From Paenibacillus sp. cl123 (GTDB lineage Bacteria > Bacillota > Bacilli > Paenibacillales > NBRC-103111): a stretch of DNA of 64,000 nt. The notes beneath the pieces are model-generated. The model ran no database searches. It was given only the letters and a program-made list of their open reading frames with translations, and had not been told where the DNA came from. Both the position numbers and the translations under genes were made by a program. Position 1 is the stretch's first letter. Every line of letters begins with the position of its first letter. The DNA lies in the NCBI RefSeq assembly GCF_900101595.1, contig NZ_FMYY01000031.1, positions 1-64,000 on the forward strand, given 5' to 3'. Of this stretch, positions 16,677 through 25,681 are shown one piece after another.

Positions 16677-17867
16677 ATGGGAGAGGCTCAAAGCGCATTG
16701 TTTCCGAATTACGCCAGATATCCTTTTACGTTTGTGAAGGGGGAAGGCAGCCGATTATGGGATGAGAACGGCAAGGAGTACCTCGACCTGATGTGCGGCC
16801 TGGCCGTCACGAATTTGGGGCATGCCCCGAAGCGGGTAACCGAGCGGCTGAAGGAGCAGGCGGATACGCTTTGGCATACGAGCAATCTGTTCCATATTCC
16901 CGGTCAGGAGAAGCTGGCGGAGCTGCTTGTGGCGAACAGCTGCGCAGACGCGGTCTTCTTCTGCAACAGCGGCGCGGAAGCGAACGAAGCGGCGATCAAG
17001 ATCGCCCGCCGGTATTTCTCCAAGGTGCTGGAGCAGCCGGAGCGCTATGAGATCATTACTTTCGACATGTCGTTCCACGGACGGACTCTGGCTACCTTGA
17101 CGGCTACGGGACAGGAAAAGGTGAAAGAAGGCTTTGCTCCGCTGCCGGCAGGGTTCGTGTATGCGCCCTATAACGATGCGGCAGCGGTGGAGAAGCTGAT
17201 CTCGCCGCGCACCTGCGCCGTCATGCTGGAGCTGGTGCAAGGAGAGGGCGGCGTGAATCCGGCCGAACCCGGCTTCGTGAAGACTGTCGCCGAGCTGTGC
17301 GAACGCCATGGTCTGCTGCTGATCCTGGACGAAATTCAGACCGGCGTAGGACGCACCGGCAAGATGTTTGCCTATGAGCATTATGGCATCGAGCCGGATC
17401 TGTTTACGCTCGCCAAAGGTTTGGGCAGCGGGATGCCGATCGGCGCTATGCTCGGCAAAGAGAAGCTGCGCGGGGCGTTCATCGCGGGCTCCCACGGCAC
17501 GACATTCGGCGGCAACTACTTGTCGACGGCGGCGGGCGTTGCTACGATGGAGACGATGCTGGAAGAGGATGTCCCGGCCAAGGCGGCGGCCATGAGCGAT
17601 TATATCTTCAGCGAGCTGAAGACCAAGCTGGCGGGCAATCCGCTGGTCGGGGAGATCCGCGGCCTCGGGATGCTGATAGGCATCGGCTTGACGGTACCGA
17701 ATACGGAGCTGATCAAGTCGATTCATGAGCAGGGTGTCCTGGTCGTGCCGGCAGGCCCGAATGTGATCCGGCTTGCTCCAAGCCTGCTGATCAGCAAGGA
17801 AGAGATCGACCGCGGGCTCGAAACGATCTGTCAGACGCTGGCCAAGGCCGCTGCCGCAGCGGTTTAA
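16677..17867 (+). CDS. argD: Acetylornithine aminotransferase
   Basis: PLP-dependent class III aminotransferase converting N-acetylglutamate semialdehyde to N-acetylornithine. The 396-residue product shows the cofactor-phosphate loop N-S-G-A-E-A-N-E-A-A-I-K, the D-E-I-Q-T-G-V-G-R-T-G segment and the Schiff-base lysine in T-L-A-K-G-L-G-S-G-M-P. I use the ATG at 16677 because AAGGAG at 16663-16668 is 8 bases away; a GTG at 16668 overlaps that site. It follows argB by 81 bases. Confidence 0.96.
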   Translation: MGEAQSALFPNYARYPFTFVKGEGSRLWDENGKEYLDLMCGLAVTNLGHAPKRVTERLKEQADTLWHTSNLFHIPGQEKLAELLVANSCADAVFFCNSGAEANEAAIKIARRYFSKVLEQPERYEIITFDMSFHGRTLATLTATGQEKVKEGFAPLPAGFVYAPYNDAAAVEKLISPRTCAVMLELVQGEGGVNPAEPGFVKTVAELCERHGLLLILDEIQTGVGRTGKMFAYEHYGIEPDLFTLAKGLGSGMPIGAMLGKEKLRGAFIAGSHGTTFGGNYLSTAAGVATMETMLEEDVPAKAAAMSDYIFSELKTKLAGNPLVGEIRGLGMLIGIGLTVPNTELIKSIHEQGVLVVPAGPNVIRLAPSLLISKEEIDRGLETICQTLAKAAAAAV

Positions 17868-18199
17868 GCCGCAGGCCGATAGGCCGCCGGAGGAGCAAAC
17901 GCAGGCTGCGCTGCAGCCGGAAGCGGGCAGCCCAGGCAGGGAGCGGGCAGACCGGTCGGCGAAAAGGAAGCGCCCGGGCAGTTAGAAGCGGTCCCGGCAC
18001 CTGCCGGACCGTACTCCTGCGCTATGAGCCTTAGAAATCCAGTGAACAAGAGGCCAGAGAGCCGATAGGGAGTTGAAACAGCGAGTGGAAACCCCGATCG
18101 GCCGCAGGCCGCGTGTTATTCACCGGACTTCTAGCGCGCAGAAACGAGTGAATGAAGGCAGCACCCGATAGATTCAGCGGAAACAGAAGGGAGATGAAC
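17868..18199. other. 332-base gap between argD and argF, with a possible decayed T-box-like leader
   Basis: No gene is seen. At 18056-18102, AGAGAG is followed by a stem GCCGAT (18061-18066) with ATCGGC (18097-18102), whose loop contains GAAAC and GTGGAAACC segments, a pattern recalling the Stem I part of T-box leaders. A second stem ATTCAC (18118-18123) with GTGAAT (18148-18153) follows. The antiterminator signature TGGNACCGCG is absent, with only a poor match (GGCAGCACCCG at 18157-18167). This may be a relic or coincidence. Confidence 0.25.
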
Positions 18200-19159
18200 A
18201 TGTTGGCTGGAACGACAGAGCAAGATTTGGCGATGCAGTTGAAGGGCCGGGATTTCATCGGTCTCGTCGACTATACGTCGGAGGAGATTCGTTACTTGAT
18301 CGATCTGGCGATCGATCTGAAGAAAAAGCAAAAGGCGGGCGAGATTTACCAGCCGCTGAAGGGCAAGACGCTCGGGATGATTTTCGAGAAGTCGTCGACG
18401 CGTACGCGCGTATCCTTTGAGGTCGGGATGTACCAATTAGGGGGCCACGCGCTGTTCCTCAGCAAAAATGACCTGCAAATCGGCCGCGGCGAGACGATCG
18501 CGGACACGGCGCAGACGATGTCCCGGTACTTGGACGGCATCATGATCCGTACGTATGCGCACCGCACCGTGATCGAGCTGGCGCGCAATGCGACGGTACC
18601 GGTCATCAACGGCCTGACCGACTTGTCCCACCCATGCCAGGCGCTGGCGGACTATCAGACGGTGCTGGAGAAGAAGGGCCGTTTGGAAGGGCTGAAGGTC
18701 GCTTACATCGGAGACGGCAACAATATGGTGCATTCGCTGCTGATGGGCGCCGCCAAGCTGGGCATCAACTTCGCCGTAGCTACTCCGGAAGGCTATGAGC
18801 CTGACGGCGAGGTGCTTCAGCTGTCGCGTGAAGCGGCTGCGAAGACGGGAGCGGGCGTGCTGTTCACCAACGATCCGCGCGAAGCGATCGCAGACGCCGA
18901 TGTGGTGTACACCGACGTATGGGCGAGCATGGGCTTTGAAGCGGAGCAGAAGGAACGGGAGATCGCGTTCAAGCAGTTCCAGGTCAACGAAGCGCTGGTG
19001 AAGTATGCGAAGTCCGATTATTTGTTCATGCATTGCCTGCCTGCTCATCGCGGGGAAGAAGTGAGCGAAGGCGTAATCGACGGAAGCAACTCGGTTATTT
19101 TTGACCAGGCGGAAAATCGTCTGCATGCGCAGAAGGCGGTCATGGCTGCTATCATGTAA
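18200..19159 (+). CDS. argF: Ornithine carbamoyltransferase
   Basis: Condenses ornithine with carbamoyl phosphate to citrulline. The 319-residue product, the same length as B. subtilis ArgF, contains the carbamoyl-phosphate motif S-T-R-T-R near residue 58, H-P-C-Q-A-L-A-D near 136 and the ornithine-binding H-C-L-P-A-H-R near 275. The start is chosen at 18200 because AAGGGAG (18187-18193) is 6 bases upstream; earlier in-frame ATGs at 18152 and 18194 lack spacing. The biosynthetic rather than catabolic role follows from its arg operon context. Confidence 0.95.
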   Translation: MLAGTTEQDLAMQLKGRDFIGLVDYTSEEIRYLIDLAIDLKKKQKAGEIYQPLKGKTLGMIFEKSSTRTRVSFEVGMYQLGGHALFLSKNDLQIGRGETIADTAQTMSRYLDGIMIRTYAHRTVIELARNATVPVINGLTDLSHPCQALADYQTVLEKKGRLEGLKVAYIGDGNNMVHSLLMGAAKLGINFAVATPEGYEPDGEVLQLSREAAAKTGAGVLFTNDPREAIADADVVYTDVWASMGFEAEQKEREIAFKQFQVNEALVKYAKSDYLFMHCLPAHRGEEVSEGVIDGSNSVIFDQAENRLHAQKAVMAAIM

Positions 19160-19225
19160 GCCGGCGTTGGGCCAAAGCCCAGGCACCTTATTAATGTTAT
19201 ACAAGAGAAGGAGAGCGGGATACAG

Positions 19226-20464
19226 ATGGCAAAGCAAAAAATCGTATTGGCTTATTCGGGCGGCTTGGATACGTCCGTTATCTTAAAGTGGTTGAAAGAA
19301 ACCTATGATGCGGAGATCATCGCCTTCACAGCCGATATCGGACAGAAGGATGAGCTGGACGGTCTGGAAGAAAAAGCGCTGAACACCGGCGCGTCCAAAG
19401 TTTATATCGATGACCTGCGCGAGGAATTTGCCCGCGACTTCATCTTCCCGATGTTCCAGGCGGGGGCCCTGTACGAAGGACAGTACCTGCTCGGCACAAG
19501 CATCGCGCGTCCGTTGATCGCCAAGCGGATGGTCGAGATCGCCCGCGCAGAGGGCGCTACGGCGATCGCTCACGGCGCTACCGGCAAAGGCAACGACCAG
19601 GTCCGCTTCGAGCTGACGGCTGCGGCGTTGACACCGGATGTTGAAGTGATCGCGCCATGGCGTCTGGAGCAGTTCCGCGAGGAGTTCCCGGGCCGTGCAG
19701 AGATGATCGCCTTCGCCGAGAAGCACGGCATCAATGTGACCGCCTCTGCGGCCAAGCCTTATTCCATGGACCGCAACCTGCTGCACATCAGCTATGAGAG
19801 CGGCGTGCTGGAGGACCCTTGGTTCGATCCGAGCGCGAAGGAAAACAAAGAGATGTTCCTGCTGAGCGCCGATCCGGAGGATGCCCCGGACGAGGCCGAA
19901 TACATCGAGCTGGAGTTTGAGCAGGGCAACTGCGTCGCCATTAACGGCGAACGGATGATTCCGCTGCACATTATGGAGAAGCTTAACGAGCTCGGCGGCA
20001 AGCACGGGATCGGCCGCGTGGATATGGTCGAGAACCGCTTCGTCGGCATGAAGAGCCGCGGCGTATACGAGACGCCGGGCGGTACGATTCTGTTCACCGC
20101 TCACCGCAAGATCGAGTCGATCACGATGGACCGCGAGGTTATGCATCTGCGCGATTCCTTGATTCCGAAGTATGCATCGCTGGTGTACAACGGCTTCTGG
20201 TACGCGCCGGAACGTCTGGCCATCCAGGCTCTGGTTACGGAAAGCCAGAAAAATGTCAGCGGTACGGTTCGCCTTAAGCTGTACAAGGGCAATGTCATCG
20301 GCGCGGGCGTACAAAGCCCGGTCAGCTTGTACAACCCGCATATCGCCACGATGGAAGCCGACCCGACCAAGGCTTACGATCAGGGCGATGCGACCGGCTT
20401 TATCCGGCTGAACGCGCTTCGTCTGCGTGTAGCGGCTGGCGTGCATCAGAGCGGCAATAAGTAA
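19226..20464 (+). CDS. argG: Argininosuccinate synthase
   Basis: ATP-dependent joining of citrulline and aspartate, forming an adenylated intermediate. The 412-residue product has the PP-loop A-Y-S-G-G-L-D-T-S near residues 8-16, [10 protein letters not shown] near 115 and the A-K-P-Y-S-M-D-R-N motif near 172. Ribosome site AAGGAGAG lies upstream. In B. subtilis argGH is a separate operon; here it directly follows argF. Confidence 0.98.
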   Translation: MAKQKIVLAYSGGLDTSVILKWLKETYDAEIIAFTADIGQKDELDGLEEKALNTGASKVYIDDLREEFARDFIFPMFQAGALYEGQYLLGTSIARPLIAKRMVEIARAEGATAIAHGATGKGNDQVRFELTAAALTPDVEVIAPWRLEQFREEFPGRAEMIAFAEKHGINVTASAAKPYSMDRNLLHISYESGVLEDPWFDPSAKENKEMFLLSADPEDAPDEAEYIELEFEQGNCVAINGERMIPLHIMEKLNELGGKHGIGRVDMVENRFVGMKSRGVYETPGGTILFTAHRKIESITMDREVMHLRDSLIPKYASLVYNGFWYAPERLAIQALVTESQKNVSGTVRLKLYKGNVIGAGVQSPVSLYNPHIATMEADPTKAYDQGDATGFIRLNALRLRVAAGVHQSGNK

Positions 20465-20532
20465 AATACGCAAGACGCAGGGTTTTCCGCCATGGAAAGC
20501 CCTGTGTCTGTGTCAAGAGGAAGAGAGGGGAT

Positions 20533-21954
20533 ATGCAAGTGTCTAAGCTGTGGGGCGGACGATTTACGAAGAAAACGGACCAGCTGGTTGAAGAATATAC
20601 GGCATCCATCCTGTTCGACAAGGAGCTGGCCGAGGAGGATGTGCAGGGCAGCCTGGCGCATGTATCCATGCTGGGCAAATGCGGCATCCTGCCTGCGGAT
20701 GACGTGGAGAAGATCAAGGATGGACTGCTGAAGGTGCAGGGAATGATCCGCCGCGGCGAGCTGGAGTTTTCGGTGAGCGACGAGGATATCCATATGAACG
20801 TCGAGAAAGCGCTGATCGAGGAGGTCGGTCCGGTCGGAGGCAAGCTGCATACCGGACGCAGCCGCAACGATCAGGTAGCGACCGATATGCATTTGTGGCT
20901 GCGCAAGCGCGTCGTCGAGTTCGTGGGGCTGCTGAACAAGGTGCAGGAGGCGCTGATCGAGCAGGCGAAGCAAAACCTCGATACGATCGTGCCGGGGTAC
21001 ACGCATCTGCAGCGCGCCCAGCCGATTTTGTTCGCTCATCATCTGCTGGCTTATGTATCGATGTTCCAGCGTGACGCGGAGCGGATGCAGGACAGCTACA
21101 AGCGCGTCAATGTGCTGCCGCTCGGAGCGGGGGCGCTGGCCGGGACGACGTTCCCGATCGACCGGCACTATGTGGCGGAGCAGCTTGGCTTCGATCGTGT
21201 CTACGAGAATTCGCTGGATGCGGTCAGTGACCGGGACTTTATCGTGGAGTTTCTGTCGAATGCCTCGATGATTATGATGCATCTGTCGCGTCTGAGCGAG
21301 GAATTCGTCCTGTGGTCGAGCACGGAGTTCCGCTTCGTGGAGCTGGATGACGCGTTCTGCACAGGCAGCAGCATCATGCCGCAGAAGAAGAATCCCGATG
21401 TCGCCGAGCTCGTGCGCGGCAAGACGGGCCGGGTATACGGCAACCTGTTCGGCCTGCTGACGGTGCTGAAGTCGCTGCCGCTGGCCTATAACAAGGACAT
21501 GCAGGAAGACAAGGAAGGCATGTTCGACACCGTTCGGACGCTGCAGGGCGCTCTGCAGCTGTATGCGCCTATGATCGCAACCATGAAGGTGAACAAGGAC
21601 CGGATGAGACAAGCCGTGAACCAGGACTTCTCCAACGCGACGGACATCGCCGATTATCTGGTCGGCAAGGGCATGCCTTTCCGTCAGGCTCACGAGGTGA
21701 TCGGGAAAACGGTGCTGTACTGCATCCAGCAGAATAAATACCTGCTCGACCTGAAGCTGGAAGAATACCATCAGTTCTCCGAGCTGTTCGGCGCGGATAT
21801 TTACCAGGTGCTGCAGCCGGAGACGGTCGTCGATGCGCGCAACGTCTACGGCGGCACGGCAACGGCTCAAGTGAGCGCAGCGATCGAACGCGCGGAGTCC
21901 GCTCTGGCGGAGTCGGCCGCCTGGTTCGACGAGTATTTGAATAAAAGCCGCTGA
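20533..21954 (+). CDS. argH: Argininosuccinate lyase
   Basis: Last step of arginine synthesis, splitting argininosuccinate into arginine and fumarate. The 473-residue product begins W-G-G-R-F, has the T-G-R-S-R-N-D-Q-V motif near residue 108 and the superfamily signature [12 protein letters not shown] near residue 278 with the catalytic serine. A GAGAGGGG ribosome site precedes the ATG. It closes the arginine cluster; a stem-loop follows at 21981-22008. The carbamoyl-phosphate synthase genes are not nearby. Confidence 0.98.
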   Translation: MQVSKLWGGRFTKKTDQLVEEYTASILFDKELAEEDVQGSLAHVSMLGKCGILPADDVEKIKDGLLKVQGMIRRGELEFSVSDEDIHMNVEKALIEEVGPVGGKLHTGRSRNDQVATDMHLWLRKRVVEFVGLLNKVQEALIEQAKQNLDTIVPGYTHLQRAQPILFAHHLLAYVSMFQRDAERMQDSYKRVNVLPLGAGALAGTTFPIDRHYVAEQLGFDRVYENSLDAVSDRDFIVEFLSNASMIMMHLSRLSEEFVLWSSTEFRFVELDDAFCTGSSIMPQKKNPDVAELVRGKTGRVYGNLFGLLTVLKSLPLAYNKDMQEDKEGMFDTVRTLQGALQLYAPMIATMKVNKDRMRQAVNQDFSNATDIADYLVGKGMPFRQAHEVIGKTVLYCIQQNKYLLDLKLEEYHQFSELFGADIYQVLQPETVVDARNVYGGTATAQVSAAIERAESALAESAAWFDEYLNKSR

Positions 21955-21980
21955 TCCGGCTGACAGCCGCGTGAGCTGCG

Positions 21981-22015
21981 GCCGCGCTCATATCAGCGTG
22001 AGCGCGGCTTCTGCT
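21981..22015 (+). terminator. Terminator of the arginine operon
   Basis: A 10-bp stem GCCGCGCTCA (21981-21990) with TGAGCGCGGC (21999-22008) is followed by TTCTGCTTT. Confidence 0.75.
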
Positions 22016-22046
22016 TTCGGCATCAAGCTAGCATATAGCAGAAATC

Positions 22047-22133
22047 AGCAAAAACCGTCCGGCGATCGTGAACTGGACTCCAGCTGTTAGACCATTTCTA
22101 ACGGCTGGAGCTGCAGCTCAGTCCCGGACGGTT
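22047..22133 (-). terminator. Elaborate terminator of the VanW-family gene
   Basis: AACCGTCCGG (22053-22062) pairs with CCGGACGGTT (22124-22133). Inside it a second stem of 14 bp with a single G-T pair spans 22078-22091 and 22097-22110 (loop CCATT). Read on the minus strand the outer stem is followed by TTTTT, placing it downstream of the VanW-family gene. Confidence 0.8.
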
Positions 22134-22184
22134 ATTTGTGTTGAAACGGGGCGGCCTTGCCCGGCAGCTGCGTTGAACGGCTGC

Positions 22185-23663
22185 TCACCTGAACGTCGGC
22201 CCCTTCACGCCATCCTCTACATATGGCGCCCCGCCTCCGGGAGCAGGGCTGCTGCGGTCGAGGCTGCCGCCCTCCCCGGAATTGGTCGCGATGACGGTCG
22301 GCTGGGCCGAATACGTATCGCGCGATACTTTCTCTCTGCCCACCTCAATCCCTTGCTGTTTTTTGATCCGGTACGTCTCCACGACATAGCCGGGCTTTCC
22401 CTTCGAGATCAACACCTGCTTGCCGCGGGCAAGCGTCGGGTTATGCACGTATTTGGTCGGCGGCTCCAGCTTCTCCAGGGTGCGAGACTCGACCTCGTAA
22501 GTGAACTCCGCAGGCGTTTGCCCGAACAGCTTGACGGTCAGCCCGCGGTCATCGGACTGGGTGCGGATCAGCAGGTGATGCGGCGTATTGTTGCGGAATT
22601 TGAAGTTGATATGTCCGCTTGCGAAGGTAGCGTCCTGGCCTAGCGGCACGTAGCTGACAGGGAGCGAGTGGTTGCGCCGCTCCACCACTTCGAGACCGGC
22701 GCGCAGCACGGCATTGTACAGCGTCGAGGATACCTGGCAGATGCCGCCTCCGACGCCGGGGACAAGCTTGCCGTTCACGATGACCGGCGCTTCCCGGTAT
22801 CCCATCGCTTTCTCCGTCTGCTCGATAAAGGGAGCATAATCGAACACGGCTCCGGGCGGCAGCAGCACATCATGCAGGGAGGCGGCCGTCGACTGGACGT
22901 TATGCAGCCGGCCTGCGGCGCTGCCAGCGCCTCCAGCCGGCGCGGGCGGATACAGGGTCGAGAACTCCCCGATTTTGCGGACAATGCCCTGCTCCCGCAA
23001 GGACTGGACCGTTACCGCCGCTCCCCAGGAGCTTAGCGGGACGCTTAGCTCGGGCAGCGTCTCCGGGAGCAGCTCCCATGGGGGAAGGGCCGCGAGCAGC
23101 CTGTCGGCCGTCGCCTGCTCATCCGGCCGAACGGCCTGGACTTCGGAGATATAGTCTACCGTATCATCGGGACGGATAACACGCGTCGCATCCTTGGGCT
23201 TGTTCCGGTATATATCCGGAAAGGATTGCTGCAGTGCGGCCGACAGCTTGTCTGCGGCTAACGCGGGCGGGGCCGGCCAGCTCTCTCCGCGCATTGCGAA
23301 GCGGGCTTTGGCCCGCTGGAACAGGGAGCCCTGGCGCAGTGGCTGCGTCCTCTCCAGAAGGGCTTGAATATTCACGTCGACGCCCAGCTCGCCAAGAGAA
23401 CGCCGGGCAGCTCCTCCGGGGTCTGCTCCGGTCCTCTGCTCCACCTTCAGCGCGGTCTTCAAGGCAAGGAACGCATCCCGTCTTTCCGCAAGCTGAGTTT
23501 CAAACTCCTGAAAGGTCAGCCCTCCAACATCCCACTTGCCAACATGCAGCCGGTGAGGCATATGGGTGGACGAGCCGTACAAGGCGGTTCCCCCGAATCC
23601 GGCTGCCGCTAAAGTTAAGGCCGCTATCAGCAGCGGCCGGGCGAGTCTGGCTGAAGATGGCAT
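22185..23663 (-). CDS. VanW-family exported protein with G5-like domain
   Basis: A 492-residue exported or membrane-anchored wall-associated protein. Residues 8-28 form a signal anchor. Residues 40-250 resemble the peptidoglycan-binding-4 region common in this family, residues 265-400 carry the VanW domain (V-P-G-V-G-G-G-I-C-Q-V-S-S-T-L-Y-N-A near 305, H-S-L-P-V-S-Y-V-P near 335), and residues 405-470 look like a G5 domain. VanW is found in some vancomycin-resistance clusters but its biochemical role is unknown; no other van genes are present. AGGAGGT precedes the ATG. It is convergent with argH and divergent from ftsE. Confidence 0.88.
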   Translation of the reverse strand: MPSSARLARPLLIAALTLAAAGFGGTALYGSSTHMPHRLHVGKWDVGGLTFQEFETQLAERRDAFLALKTALKVEQRTGADPGGAARRSLGELGVDVNIQALLERTQPLRQGSLFQRAKARFAMRGESWPAPPALAADKLSAALQQSFPDIYRNKPKDATRVIRPDDTVDYISEVQAVRPDEQATADRLLAALPPWELLPETLPELSVPLSSWGAAVTVQSLREQGIVRKIGEFSTLYPPAPAGGAGSAAGRLHNVQSTAASLHDVLLPPGAVFDYAPFIEQTEKAMGYREAPVIVNGKLVPGVGGGICQVSSTLYNAVLRAGLEVVERRNHSLPVSYVPLGQDATFASGHINFKFRNNTPHHLLIRTQSDDRGLTVKLFGQTPAEFTYEVESRTLEKLEPPTKYVHNPTLARGKQVLISKGKPGYVVETYRIKKQQGIEVGREKVSRDTYSAQPTVIATNSGEGGSLDRSSPAPGGGAPYVEDGVKGPTFR

Positions 23664-24024
23664 GAGCGTGTCAGACCTCCTTTGCTGCGGCGGCTCGTAC
23701 CAAGGCTTGTTGGTTCACTATATGCGCGCGCCGCGGAAAACTTGACACCGGATTTGATTCCGCCGGGAGTGGGGCTGTCCGGAGAGCTCTCCGGCGAATA
23801 AGAGACACAGCGGCTTCTTCATGCGGCAATTCTTGCTACAAACCGACCAAGTTCCCCTCTTATGACGCCGGAAAAAGACAGCAGAAGCGTAATGTGTAGA
23901 AATTCACGTTCTGTTAAAGGAATTTGCGATTTCGTGTCGAACTTATAAAGGCTAGGGCTATTATCTCTACTGCCTCTACTAGGGCTACGTACAGCTTTCG
24001 CTACTAATTTCAGGATGTGATACC
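23664..24024. other. 361-base divergent intergenic region
   Basis: No gene is seen. It must hold the promoters of the minus-strand VanW-family gene and of ftsE. A perfect 16-bp palindrome CCGGAGAGCTCTCCGG lies at 23779-23794. TATAAA at 23947-23952 is a candidate ftsE -10 but lacks a -35 at good spacing. Confidence 0.5.
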
Positions 24025-24711
24025 GTGATCGAAATGCACGACGTTTGGAAAACGTATCCTGACGGGAGTCATGCGCTCAAAGGCATCAGCGTCAAGGTGG
24101 ACCAAAGTGAATTCGTCTATGTCGTCGGCCCGTCAGGCGCGGGTAAATCGACGTTCATGAAGATGATCTATAGAGAAGAACGTCCGACCAAAGGGACGAT
24201 CTTCGTCAACGGCTTCAATCTCGAGAAGCTGAAGCAGCGCAAAATTCCCTATGTACGCCGCAATATCGGCGTTGTTTTTCAAGACTTCCGGCTGCTGCCG
24301 AAGCTGACGGTTTTCGAGAACGTAGCTTTTGCGATGGAAGTTATCGAAGCTCCCAAGAAAGTCATCAAGAAACGGACGCTTGAGGTGCTTGAGCTGGTGC
24401 GGCTGAAGGACAAGGTTGGCTCGCTGCCGACCCAGCTGTCCGGAGGCGAGCAGCAGCGGGTAGCTATTGCCCGGGCAATAGTAAACAATCCATCGGTCAT
24501 TATTGCGGATGAGCCGACGGGCAACCTTGATCCGGAAACCTCATGGGGGATTATGAAGCTGATGGAGGAGATTAATTTTCGCGGCACGACAATTGTTATG
24601 GCGACGCATAACAAGGAGATCGTCAACACGATGCGCAAGCGAGTGATCGCCATCGAGGCCGGAAAAATCGCCCGCGACGAAGCAAGGGGTGAGTACGGCT
24701 ATGAAGATTAG
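24025..24711 (+). CDS. ftsE: Cell-division ABC ATPase FtsE
   Basis: FtsE with FtsX forms a membrane complex that uses ATP to switch on periplasmic or wall hydrolase activators. The 228-residue product has Walker [10 protein letters not shown] near residue 38, the signature L-S-G-G-E-Q-Q-R-V near 140 and Walker [13 protein letters not shown] near 160. GTG start with AGGATG upstream. It overlaps ftsX by 11 bases. The following gene encodes a secreted M23 endopeptidase with coiled coil, the expected FtsEX target. Confidence 0.97.
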   Translation: MIEMHDVWKTYPDGSHALKGISVKVDQSEFVYVVGPSGAGKSTFMKMIYREERPTKGTIFVNGFNLEKLKQRKIPYVRRNIGVVFQDFRLLPKLTVFENVAFAMEVIEAPKKVIKKRTLEVLELVRLKDKVGSLPTQLSGGEQQRVAIARAIVNNPSVIIADEPTGNLDPETSWGIMKLMEEINFRGTTIVMATHNKEIVNTMRKRVIAIEAGKIARDEARGEYGYED

Positions 24712-25618
24712 CACAGTCGGACGCCATCTCCGCGAGGGTACGAAAAGTGTGCTTCGCAACGGCTGGATGTCCTTCGCTTCGATCAGCTCGATATCGATAT
24801 CGCTGTTCATTCTCGGCGTTTTTCTGCTGCTTACGCTTAATGTGAATTTCCTGGCTAAACAGATCGAGCAGCAAGTTGAAATACGCGTCTACCTGGAAGT
24901 TAATACGCCGCAGGAGCAGATCGGTCTGCTGCAGAATGAAATTGCCTCCATGCCCCAGGTGAGCAAGGTTACCTTCGTATCGAAGGAAGAGGGGCTTGTT
25001 TTCTTGCGCGAGAGGCTTGGGGAAAGCGGCAAGCAATTCCTGGAAGGCTTCGATGGGGAGAACAACCCGCTTAACGACTCCTTCACAGTAGAGGTCGCGG
25101 AGCCGAGAGAGGTCGCAGCCGTAGCCGGACAGATCAATAAGCTCAACGACAACAAGGAAGTCAAGCCGATCTACCGGGTCAGCTATGGGCAGGGAACGGT
25201 TGAAACGATGTTCAAGATCACAGCTATTGTGCGCAACGCCGGTCTTGTGCTTGTGGCGGCGCTCGCATTGACCGCGATGTTTCTGATCTCCAATACGATT
25301 AAGATCACGATCGTCGCCAGGCGCCGTGAGATTTCGATTATGAAGCTGGTCGGGGCGACCAATGCCTTTATCCGCTGGCCGTTCTTTATTGAGGGAGCGC
25401 TGCTCGGTATTATCGGCTCGGTCATCCCGGTCGGCATCCTGCTGTACGGGTATCAGCAGCTTATGATTTCGACGCAGGTGGATTTGAGCTTGCTGCTGAT
25501 CCGGCTGCTCCCCTTCCAGGAGGTTGCCGTTCAAACGGCCGGACTGCTGCTGGGGATCGGCATATTGATCGGAATCTGGGGCAGCGTGTTGTCCGTGCGC
25601 AAATTTTTGCGTGTATAG
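24701..25618 (+). CDS. ftsX: Cell-division membrane protein FtsX
   Basis: Four-helix permease-like partner of FtsE: one helix near residues 20-45, a large extracellular domain at about 50-170, then three helices near 178-200, 225-250 and 275-300. The 305-residue length is normal. The extracellular loop is where FtsX binds coiled-coil hydrolase regulators. The ATG at 24701 is preferred over a GTG at 24689 that lacks a ribosome site (AAGGGG at 24684-24689 serves the ATG). Translationally coupled to ftsE. Confidence 0.96.
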   Translation: MKISTVGRHLREGTKSVLRNGWMSFASISSISISLFILGVFLLLTLNVNFLAKQIEQQVEIRVYLEVNTPQEQIGLLQNEIASMPQVSKVTFVSKEEGLVFLRERLGESGKQFLEGFDGENNPLNDSFTVEVAEPREVAAVAGQINKLNDNKEVKPIYRVSYGQGTVETMFKITAIVRNAGLVLVAALALTAMFLISNTIKITIVARRREISIMKLVGATNAFIRWPFFIEGALLGIIGSVIPVGILLYGYQQLMISTQVDLSLLLIRLLPFQEVAVQTAGLLLGIGILIGIWGSVLSVRKFLRV

Positions 25619-25681
25619 CTTGTCTAGCAGCAGCCGTGCAAATGAAGGTCAAACGAACTAATGTTCAAGGAGGAACGGGTA

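Noticed and set aside
20446-21870. A 474-codon frame antisense to argH
   Set aside because: ArgH is unambiguous; the antisense frame is a compositional by-product.
22185-23663. Vancomycin resistance locus
   Set aside because: VanW-domain proteins are common in Gram-positives; no vanA/H/X-type ligase, dehydrogenase or dipeptidase is nearby.
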